NCBI GenBank assembly: GCA_900538475.1
Contig: UPYT01000004.1
Location: 62,001 to 126,000 of the forward strand
Reading direction: 5' to 3'
Length of the DNA stretch: 64,000 bases
DNA from: an uncultured Clostridium sp.
Lineage (GTDB): Bacteria > Bacillota > Clostridia > Lachnospirales > Lachnospiraceae
Part shown: piece after piece, positions 44,617-50,784 of the stretch
How positions within the stretch are numbered: position 1 is the first letter of the stretch
How the letters are laid out: each line of letters starts with the position of its first letter
The notes under the pieces: generated by a model
What the model was told of the DNA's origin: nothing
What the model saw: the letters and a program-made list of their open reading frames with translations, nothing else
Databases searched by the model: none
Program-made: the position numbers and the translations under genes

Positions 44617-45660
44617 ATGGACATTAAGATTGACAGACAATTTATTGCAGACTGTTTTCGTGATTTCGTAAACGTTCCAAGCCCGGTCAGCTATTATGAT
44701 GAGATTTTGCCTCTGGTAGAGGAGTATGCAGCAAAGTTCGGATATCCGGTTACCTATGACAGAAAGAATACTCCCTACATTACCCTGGAGGGAGAGGATA
44801 ATTCCAAAACCGTTATGGTAGGCGCACATATGGATACCCTGGGTCTGATGGTTCGTAAAATTGAGAAGGACGGAACCCTGCGGGTACGCCAGCTGGGCGG
44901 AGTTTCTTTCCAGAGTATTGAGGGAGAAACCATGACGGTTCATACCAGAAGCGGAAAGAGCTATACTGGTCTGATGGTTTGCCAGTCTCATTCCACCCAT
45001 GTATTTGATGATGCAAGAAGTCTGGAGCGGGATGAGAATACTATGATGATCAGCCTGGATGAGAAGGTAGAAACCAGAGAGGATGTACTGGCTCTCGGCA
45101 TTCGGCATGGAGATGTAATTTCTTTTGATCCTCACTGCACGATTACGGAAAACGGCTATGTAAAATCTCGTTTTATCGATGATAAAATGGCAGTGGCAGC
45201 GGTGTTTGCAGCTCTGAAATACATGACAGAGAATGGATTAAAGCCCAAGTACCGCACCCTTCTTTCCTTCCCGTTTTATGAGGAAATCAACCATGGCGGC
45301 GCATATATCCCACCTGAGGTTGAGGAGTTTGTGGCTATCGATATTGGCCTGATTGGACCGGATTATGACGGCAATGAGCGGACTGTAAGTATCTGCGTAA
45401 AGGATAATTTCTCTCCTTATGACAGAAATCTGACAGGAAAGCTGATTGCTGAGGCAGAGGCAAATGATATTAAGCATGCCATTGATATTTTCTACCGGTA
45501 CGGCACAGATGCCAATGCAGCTGTGAGAGCTGGAAACAATGTGAGAGGCGCAGCCTTTGGTATGGCCTGCTATTGCAGTCACGGAATGGAGAGAACCCAT
45601 TTAGACGGCGTAGTAGAGACTGTAAAGCTGGCAGTGGCTTACATGATGGATTGGAAATAA
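44617..45660 (+). CDS. M42-family metallo-aminopeptidase (copy 2)
   Basis: 347 residues, plainly paralogous to the enzyme at 37922 (both contain PSPVSYY, GAH-DTLGLMV, KSRFID and the terminal SHG-ERTH-DG). All metal ligands and the catalytic Glu pair (FYEEINHGG) are present, so both should be active. It follows the transporter ATPases by 28 bases and probably shares their transcript, hydrolysing imported peptides. Confidence 0.92.
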   Translation: MDIKIDRQFIADCFRDFVNVPSPVSYYDEILPLVEEYAAKFGYPVTYDRKNTPYITLEGEDNSKTVMVGAHMDTLGLMVRKIEKDGTLRVRQLGGVSFQSIEGETMTVHTRSGKSYTGLMVCQSHSTHVFDDARSLERDENTMMISLDEKVETREDVLALGIRHGDVISFDPHCTITENGYVKSRFIDDKMAVAAVFAALKYMTENGLKPKYRTLLSFPFYEEINHGGAYIPPEVEEFVAIDIGLIGPDYDGNERTVSICVKDNFSPYDRNLTGKLIAEAEANDIKHAIDIFYRYGTDANAAVRAGNNVRGAAFGMACYCSHGMERTHLDGVVETVKLAVAYMMDWK

Positions 45661-45764
45661 TCAGCAAGTCAGCAGCTGAATCAGCAACAGAAAATAAAAA
45701 AGGATGAGAATGCGGTGGGTTTTCTGGCTTTTGTTTGGATAATCCGCCGCAGTTTTTTAGGAAA

Positions 45765-46172
45765 ATGACATTTTATGAGAAAATGGCGATTGTCTGCCGC
45801 AGGATTCCCCGGGGAACCGTAGCTACTTATGGGCAGATTGCGCTGCTGTGCGGAGCTCCGACTCATGCCAGACAGGTAGGCTATGGGTTGAAGCATGATC
45901 TGGCGGGAGAGGATATACCAGCTCACCGGGTAGTCAATGCAAAGGGAATATTAAGCGGAGCAGCTGCCTTTGAAACCTGGGATATGCAAAAACAGCTTCT
46001 CACTGGCGAGGGGGTAGAGGTTCTGTGGACAGAAGATGGCTGGAAGGTGGATTTAAAAAAATTTGGCTGGAAAAACACAATGGAAGAGGCAGAAGCCATT
46101 GCGCAGAAGCTGCAAATGTGTTATACTGACGGAGCTGAGGGCGGGAAGGATACAACGCCGGAGGGAAAATAG
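45765..46172 (+). CDS. Alkyltransferase-like (ATL) protein, MGMT family without the active cysteine
   Basis: 135 residues of the MGMT C-terminal domain. The helix-turn-helix region and RVVNAKG hallmark are present. The alkyl-acceptor motif is PAHRVV instead of PCHRVV, so the catalytic Cys is Ala. ATL proteins cannot demethylate O6-alkylguanine but bind it and hand the lesion to nucleotide excision repair. The start is uncertain: ATG 45765 has only AGGA two bases upstream. The promoter of the next operon lies within its last codons. Confidence 0.82.
   Translation: MTFYEKMAIVCRRIPRGTVATYGQIALLCGAPTHARQVGYGLKHDLAGEDIPAHRVVNAKGILSGAAAFETWDMQKQLLTGEGVEVLWTEDGWKVDLKKFGWKNTMEEAEAIAQKLQMCYTDGAEGGKDTTPEGK
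46099..46127 (+). promoter_or_regulatory. Promoter of the queuosine-salvage operon
   Basis: TTGCGC (46099-46104) and TATACT (46122-46127) with 17-base spacing, inside the 3' end of the ATL gene. A transcript from here carries the riboswitch about 115 bases downstream. Confidence 0.65.
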
Positions 46173-46243
46173 AACATGGTGATGTGGAGCAGCAAATATG
46201 CGGAAGCGGTAAGCCATGAAAATAGAAAATGGCCGGATGGCCG

Positions 46244-46278
46244 ACTGGTTCGTGAACCTCCCAGGATAAAAAACTAGG
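46244..46278 (+). promoter_or_regulatory. preQ1-I riboswitch aptamer
   Basis: P1 is CTGG / CCAG around a 12-base loop TTCGTGAACCTC, followed by the A-rich tail GATAAAAAACTAGG. Stem size, loop length and tail all fit the preQ1-I class as I recall it from the Bacillus subtilis queC aptamer (tail ATAAAAAACTAA) and the Thermoanaerobacter one. The A-tail can form the H-type pseudoknot. It sits upstream of a nucleoside hydrolase, an ECF S-component and a radical-SAM gene, the known context for queuosine salvage. Confidence 0.85.
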
Positions 46279-46291
46279 CAAATCAAATAAT

Positions 46292-46319
46292 ACACGCTGA
46301 AAGTCAGGGTGCTGTTTTT
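46292..46319 (+). terminator. Riboswitch-associated terminator hairpin
   Basis: CACGCTG with CAGGGTG (one mismatch) around AAAGT, followed by CTGTTTTTG. Its place 14 bases after the aptamer tail suits ligand-controlled transcription termination. Confidence 0.6.
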
Positions 46320-46364
46320 GTTGTTGTCTGAAGGTTCAGGCAGGAACAAAAGCAGCATTTTTTT

Positions 46365-46484
46365 GTCATAGGAAATTACGTCCTATGAAACAAAAACGCT
46401 CTTCGGGGATTGCCATACGGCGAAAGAGAATTTTGCCGCAGAAGCGGATTTTGCCGCAGAAGCGACCTGCCGCAGGCGAAGAAA
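46365..46484. repeat. Family B dispersed repeat, copy near queK
   Basis: Begins GTCATAGGAAATTACGTCCTATG, a 7-bp stem, and continues to a GC-rich stretch ending GACCTGCCGCAGGCG. The same sequence starts the copy at 50663 and, degraded, at 8470. An internal 18-bp unit TTTTGCCGCAGAAGCGGA is duplicated at 46431-46466. It lies in the long leader of the queK operon. No coding role is supported. Confidence 0.7.
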
Positions 46485-46540
46485 AATGGATGCTGGTGCG
46501 GGAATGTAAAAGACATATTTTTGTTGCAGAAGGAGAAAAA

Positions 46541-47539
46541 ATGGAAAGAAGAAATGTGATTATTGACTGTGATCCTGGCATTGATGACAGCCTTGCTATT
46601 ATGCTGGCACTTTCTCTGGAGGAGCTCCATGTAGAGGGGATTACGATTGTATGTGGAAACAGTCCAGTGGAAATGGGCGCTGGAAATGCGAGAAAGGTGT
46701 TAAAACAGATGAACCGGCTGGATGTGCCGATATATCTGGGTGCGGAAAAGCCTTTGAAACGGGAATATGTCAGCGCCCTGGATACCCATGGAGCGGATGG
46801 TCTGGGCGAGAGCTGGCTGCCTGAGGTGCCGGAGGTGAAGCAGGATATGAATGCGGTGGAATTTCTCTCACGGACAATCAGAGAAAGAATCGATGATAAA
46901 ACAGGATGTTCTGTGATTGCTCTGGGACCTATGACAAATCTGGCTCACCTGATTCAGACAGATCCGGAGGCTTTTTCTATGATAGAAGAGATTGTTTCTA
47001 TGGGAGGAAGCTTCAAAAGTCATGGGAACTGTTCACCTGTTGCTGAGTATAATTACTGGGCAGATCCGGATGGGGCAGCTCTTGTCTATGAGACAGCTGC
47101 CAGTCAGAGAAAGAAAATAGTGATGGTAGGCCTTGATGTGACGAGAAAGATTGTGCTGACGCCGAATCTTTTGGAATATATGAAGCGTCTGAATCCGGAA
47201 ACAGGTCAGTTTGTGCAGGCAATTACAAAGTTTTATTTTGATTTTCACTGGGAGTGGGAGCATTTGATTGGCTGTGTAATTAACGATCCTCTGGCAGTTG
47301 CCTGGTTTGCAGATCCAAGCCTGTGCAGCGGATTTGAGGCCTATATGGCAGTGGAGACAGGAGGAATTTCTATGGGGCAGACTGTAGTGGATTCCATGGG
47401 ATTCTACCGCAGAGAAGCCAATGCTTTGATATTGACTCAGACAGATGCAGTGAGGTTTTTCCGTATGTTTTTCTCTCGGATTCTGGGGATGGAAGAGGAT
47501 AAGCTGGATTTGCTGGACAATCTTGTGGAAGGAAAATAA
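46541..47539 (+). CDS. queK: Queuosine nucleoside hydrolase, IunH family
   Basis: 332 residues of the inosine-uridine nucleoside hydrolase fold. The calcium/ribose motif DCDPGIDDS at residues 10-18, the IALGPMTNLA loop and the late DPLAVAWF motif are present. In Clostridioides difficile an enzyme of this family, QueK, releases queuine from queuosine beside an ECF S-component and a radical-SAM lyase; the same triplet follows here, behind a preQ1 riboswitch. AAGGAG is 6 bases upstream of ATG 46541. A general purine or pyrimidine nucleoside hydrolase is the alternative. Confidence 0.75.
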   Translation: MERRNVIIDCDPGIDDSLAIMLALSLEELHVEGITIVCGNSPVEMGAGNARKVLKQMNRLDVPIYLGAEKPLKREYVSALDTHGADGLGESWLPEVPEVKQDMNAVEFLSRTIRERIDDKTGCSVIALGPMTNLAHLIQTDPEAFSMIEEIVSMGGSFKSHGNCSPVAEYNYWADPDGAALVYETAASQRKKIVMVGLDVTRKIVLTPNLLEYMKRLNPETGQFVQAITKFYFDFHWEWEHLIGCVINDPLAVAWFADPSLCSGFEAYMAVETGGISMGQTVVDSMGFYRREANALILTQTDAVRFFRMFFSRILGMEEDKLDLLDNLVEGK

Positions 47540-47561
47540 AAAGGAAAGGAGTTTGGATATA

Positions 47562-48152
47562 ATGAATCGAAAAATAACGGCATTTCAACTGTGTCTGGCA
47601 GCGATGGCAGCCTGTATCAACGTAGCAGGAGGACAGCTGGCTCTGACCCTTCGCCTGCCGGTGTATCTGGACAGCATTGGAACGATTCTGGTAGGAATCT
47701 GGATGGGACCTGTGTTTGGTATGGTACCCAATCTTGTCAGCGGGGTGATTTTGGGACTGACAACAGATGTATATTCTCTGTATTTTGCCCCGGTTGGCAT
47801 GATAACCGGCTTTATGGCAGGTCTGGCAGGAAGCCACTGCAGTCTGAATAAGAAAAACCTGTTTTTGCCGGCGTTGGCAATTACGGTTCCGGGAACTGTG
47901 ATTAGCTCTTTGATTTGTGCTGTACTGTTTGGAGGAATTACGTCCTCTGGATCTACAATCCTGGTACAGCTTTTGGCAAAGACTCCTCTTGGAATGACGG
48001 CCAGTGTGTTTGTGGTTCAGATTGTGACGGATTATCTGGATCGTTTGATCAGTTTATTTGCGGCAGTCTGTCTTTTGCAGGCACTGCCGTCTGATTTAAA
48101 GAATCGATGGAAGGGAGGAAAAAGTCATGGGCGTGCCGGAAGAACGGTATAG
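47562..48152 (+). CDS. ECF transporter S-component, likely queuosine/queuine-specific
   Basis: 196 residues, six hydrophobic segments, small and integral like ECF S-components. The N-terminal short helix, then GGQLALTLRLPVYLDSIGTILVG and GITSSGSTILVQ, suits the class. It overlaps the radical-SAM gene by 26 bases and follows the hydrolase by 22 bases. From its neighbours it should import queuosine, queuine or preQ1 using the shared ECF energising module encoded elsewhere. Ligand specificity is inferred from context and the riboswitch. Confidence 0.7.
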   Translation: MNRKITAFQLCLAAMAACINVAGGQLALTLRLPVYLDSIGTILVGIWMGPVFGMVPNLVSGVILGLTTDVYSLYFAPVGMITGFMAGLAGSHCSLNKKNLFLPALAITVPGTVISSLICAVLFGGITSSGSTILVQLLAKTPLGMTASVFVVQIVTDYLDRLISLFAAVCLLQALPSDLKNRWKGGKSHGRAGRTV

Positions 48153-48825
48153 CAAAATTATTGGAAAGAATCAGAGAGAAATTTGTCTTTTAAGAGGTTT
48201 TCCCTGTGCCTGGGGAAAATGTGCATTCTGCGATTATATTGAGGATAACGGGAGGGATACGCAGGCTATGGTTTCCCTGAATCATCAGGTTCTTCAGAAG
48301 GTGACGGGAGAGTTTGGCGTCCTTGAGGTAATTAATTCTGGAAGCTGTTTTGAACTGCCGGAGGAAACCCTGGACGAGATTGCGAAGGTAATCCGGGAAA
48401 AGAAGATTCAGAAGCTGTTTTTTGAGGCCCACTGGATGTATCGAAATCACCTGGAAGAGATGCGCCGCAGGATGCCGGTTCCGATTGTATTTAAGATAGG
48501 CGTGGAGACCTTTGACAATGATTTCCGTGAGCGGGGTTTGAATAAGCATGCAGATTTTACCAGACCGGAAGAAGTAGCAGAATATTTCGATTCCCCCTGC
48601 TTGATGGTGGGAATCAAGGGGCAGACCAGGGAAATGATTCGATATGATATCGAATGCCTGAAGAAATATTTTAAGCTGGGAACAGTGAATGTATACAACA
48701 ATAATACAACTCCGATTCGCCGGGATGAGGAGCTGGTGGCCTGGTTTATGGAGGAATACCGCTGGCTTCTGGATGACCCCTCAGTGGAGGTGCTTTACGA
48801 GATTACAGATTTTGGTGTAGGATGA
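48127..48825 (+). CDS. queL: Radical-SAM-type protein, candidate queuine lyase
   Basis: 232 residues. A cysteine cluster CAWGKCAFC (Cx4Cx2C) at about residues 28-36 would bind the 4Fe-4S cluster for SAM. Motifs ...NSGSCFELPEETL, FKIGVETFD and the C-terminal NVYNNNTTP occur. In C. difficile QueL is a small radical-SAM enzyme that converts queuine to preQ1 and is encoded with queK and an ECF S-component. Context is identical here. ATG 48127 is preceded by GGAGG within the end of the S-component gene. Confidence 0.72.
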   Translation: MGVPEERYSKIIGKNQREICLLRGFPCAWGKCAFCDYIEDNGRDTQAMVSLNHQVLQKVTGEFGVLEVINSGSCFELPEETLDEIAKVIREKKIQKLFFEAHWMYRNHLEEMRRRMPVPIVFKIGVETFDNDFRERGLNKHADFTRPEEVAEYFDSPCLMVGIKGQTREMIRYDIECLKKYFKLGTVNVYNNNTTPIRRDEELVAWFMEEYRWLLDDPSVEVLYEITDFGVG

Positions 48826-48833
48826 ACCTGTAC

Positions 48834-48893
48834 TTGATACTCCCTGGTATTCCGTGATAGAATTGAGAGTAAGAGAGCAGCTTGTTCTGCTCT
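48834..48893 (+). promoter_or_regulatory. Weak promoter and hairpin before the DNA methyltransferase gene
   Basis: TTGATA (48834-48839) and TAGAAT (48858-48863) with an 18-base spacer, followed by a 7-bp perfect stem AGAGCAG / CTGCTCT (48874-48893). The stem has no T-run and would lie in the leader of the methyltransferase mRNA. Confidence 0.35.
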
Positions 48894-48943
48894 GCTGTAA
48901 TTGGAGAAAGAAAAACACAGAAGATAAAACGGGGTGTACAAAT

Positions 48944-49741
48944 ATGGAAAGACTGATAAAAGGGAAAACAGGGCCATATTTTGAAAATGATATTGGACAG
49001 CTGTATCTGGGGGACAGCTTTCAGCTGTTAAAGAGGATGGTACCGGAATCAGTGGATATGATTTTTGCAGATCCGCCGTATTTTCTCAGCAATGACGGAG
49101 TGACCTGCCGAAGCGGTCATTTGGTATCGGTGAACAAGGCTTCCTGGGATGAGGGAATGGATTTTCAGTCCCGCCACAGGTTTAACAGACGATGGATCCG
49201 GCTGTGCAAACGGTGTTTAAGTCCCAATGGAACCATCTGGATTTCCGGAACCATGCACAATATTTTTTCAATTGGTATGGCTATGGAGCAGGAAGGGTTT
49301 AAAATTATTAACAGTATTACCTGGCAGAAAACCAATCCTCCGCCCAATCTGGCCTGCCGCTGTTTTACACATTCAACAGAAACCATTATCTGGGCGAAAA
49401 AGAATGAGAAAAAAGCAAAGCACACCTTTAATTATGAATTAATGAAGCAGAGAAATGGCGGCCATCAGATGAAGGATGTGTGGACGGGAAGCAGAACGCG
49501 TCCTTCGGAAAAGAAGGTGGGAAAGCATCCCACACAGAAGCCGGAGTATTTGATGGAGAATATTGTTTTGTCATCCACAAAAAGAGGCGATCTGGTGCTG
49601 GATCCTTTCTGCGGCTCTGGAACTACCGGAGTGGCAGCTGTGCGATTTGGACGGAGATTTATTGGAATCGATAACGAAAAAGAATATATTGAGACAGCCT
49701 TTAAAAGGATGTCAAATGTGCAGGAAGAACTGGAGTGGTAG
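48944..49741 (+). CDS. DpnA-like beta-class N6-adenine DNA methyltransferase, orphan
   Basis: 265 residues. Motif order is IV (FADPPYFLS) then I (DPFCGSGTTG), with the target-recognition region between, which is beta class. The sequence closely follows the Streptococcus DpnA/DpnIIB type as I remember it (NKWIRLCKR..., GTIWISGTMHNI, THSTETI, KHPTQKPEYL), an enzyme that methylates GATC adenines including in single-stranded DNA. No restriction endonuclease or second methyltransferase is adjacent, so it is orphan here. ATG 48944 has GGGGTG 8 bases upstream. A strong terminator overlaps its end. Confidence 0.86.
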   Translation: MERLIKGKTGPYFENDIGQLYLGDSFQLLKRMVPESVDMIFADPPYFLSNDGVTCRSGHLVSVNKASWDEGMDFQSRHRFNRRWIRLCKRCLSPNGTIWISGTMHNIFSIGMAMEQEGFKIINSITWQKTNPPPNLACRCFTHSTETIIWAKKNEKKAKHTFNYELMKQRNGGHQMKDVWTGSRTRPSEKKVGKHPTQKPEYLMENIVLSSTKRGDLVLDPFCGSGTTGVAAVRFGRRFIGIDNEKEYIETAFKRMSNVQEELEW

Positions 49742-49758
49742 CCACTCCAGTTCTTTTT
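49725..49758 (+). terminator. Strong terminator of the methyltransferase gene
   Basis: A 14-bp perfect stem, AAGAACTGGAGTGG / CCACTCCAGTTCTT, with a 3-base loop and a T-run beyond. The 5' arm is the gene's last codons. Confidence 0.93.
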
Positions 49759-49771
49759 TAGGGGGAATGCC

Positions 49772-50368
49772 TTATCTCATGATTCGGTTCAGAACCTTTC
49801 TCATGGAAAGACCGATAAATACAGCCAGGACAGTCAGAATGATGTCCTTGGGAATAAACGCTACAGCTGCATATGCAAAGACTGCGGAAACAGACATAGA
49901 GCCGCCGGAAAGTGCTGCCCACTGAAGTCCGCCGATGGTCTCAACGAGAAGCAGTCCTGCCAGAGAGGAAAGGAGAATCAGAGCGGTATCTTTTTTCTGG
50001 TTTCCAGTGTTTGGATGGATTCCGCAGAGAGCAGCCATCAGAGGATAAGACCAGAGATAACCGCCCGTCAGGCTGACCAGACGGGAAATGCCGCCGCCAA
50101 AATTAGCAAATACAGGGAGTCCCACAGCGCCGATCAGTAGATAAATCACTGCGGAAAGGCAGCCAAGGCGCCAGCCTAATGTAACTCCAATAAGGGCAAT
50201 GCCAAAAACCTGGATAGTAATGGGAACGCCGTTGGGCATGGGGATGGAAAGCTGGGAGATGACTGCCATAAGTGCTGCAAACATTCCTCCTAAAACAAGC
50301 TCTCTGGTAGTAAAGCGCAGATGAGAGGCCTGTGAAGATACAGGTTTTCTGGATAAGGTCTGATTCAT
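49772..50368 (-). CDS. bioY: Biotin ECF transporter S-component BioY
   Basis: 198 residues with about six hydrophobic segments. BioY hallmarks: LVLGGMFAALMAVISQLSIP, PITIQVFGIALIG, and the GGISRLVSLTGGYLWSYP loop that binds biotin. It imports biotin alone or with the ECF energising module. The upstream region shows a promoter within a BirA-like operator, so the gene is repressed when biotin is plentiful. The minus-strand AAAGGAC is about 11 bases upstream of ATG 50368. Confidence 0.94.
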   Translation of the reverse strand: MNQTLSRKPVSSQASHLRFTTRELVLGGMFAALMAVISQLSIPMPNGVPITIQVFGIALIGVTLGWRLGCLSAVIYLLIGAVGLPVFANFGGGISRLVSLTGGYLWSYPLMAALCGIHPNTGNQKKDTALILLSSLAGLLLVETIGGLQWAALSGGSMSVSAVFAYAAVAFIPKDIILTVLAVFIGLSMRKVLNRIMR

Positions 50369-50466
50369 AATCGGTTATGTCCTTTCTTTTGGTATGAATA
50401 TAAATCTGCCTGCAGAATGTGCAGCGCCGGCAGCTGCCGCAGGAAAATACTGGCCCATTGGTTAAA

Positions 50467-50532
50467 GGTATAACACAGCAGGGGAAGATTGTCAACTAAA
50501 AATGAAAAATAATAGTTAACAATCTTCCCCTG
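50467..50532 (-). promoter_or_regulatory. bioY promoter inside a BirA-type operator
   Basis: A 19-bp inverted repeat (50479-50497 and 50514-50532, one mismatch), whose core is ATTGTCAACT-N16-AGTTAACAAT, matches the Firmicutes BirA box. On the minus strand TTGACA (50495-50490) and TATACC (50472-50467) are 17 bases apart, with the -35 inside the right half-site. BirA bound there would block the polymerase. Confidence 0.85.
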
Positions 50533-50591
50533 TTGGAGTATAGATGCAATTCATCTTTGCAATCCAGCAGATTTTCCTGTTTACATAATAG

Positions 50592-50646
50592 GTTCAGCCA
50601 TGTATCTCTTGCCCGCTTACAGCAGACAAGAGATACATGGCTGAAC
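50592..50646. repeat. Perfect 20-bp inverted repeat, 15-base loop
   Basis: GTTCAGCCATGTATCTCTTG (50592-50611) pairs exactly with 50627-50646, and a bulged G lets four more base pairs form (AATA/TATT). It lies between carB and bioY, both on the minus strand, with no T-run on either side. It could be a large terminator or processing stem, or a mobile-element remnant. Confidence 0.75.
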
Positions 50647-50662
50647 TATTACTCATACTCAT

Positions 50663-50765
50663 GTCATAGGAAATTGCGTCCTATGATATAACAATGCTCC
50701 GCGAGGATCGCCATGCAGCGGAAGAGAATTTTGTCGCAGAAGCGACCCGCTGCAGGCGGAGAAAC
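50663..50765. repeat. Family B dispersed repeat, copy by carB
   Basis: Starts GTCATAGGAAATTGCGTCCTATG, then AATGCTCCGCGAGGATCGCCATG and the GC-rich GTCGCAGAAGCGACCCGC block; parallels 46365-46484 position by position. It ends about 20 bases from the carB stop codon. Confidence 0.7.
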
Positions 50766-50784
50766 TCGCGAGCGAGATTCTTTT

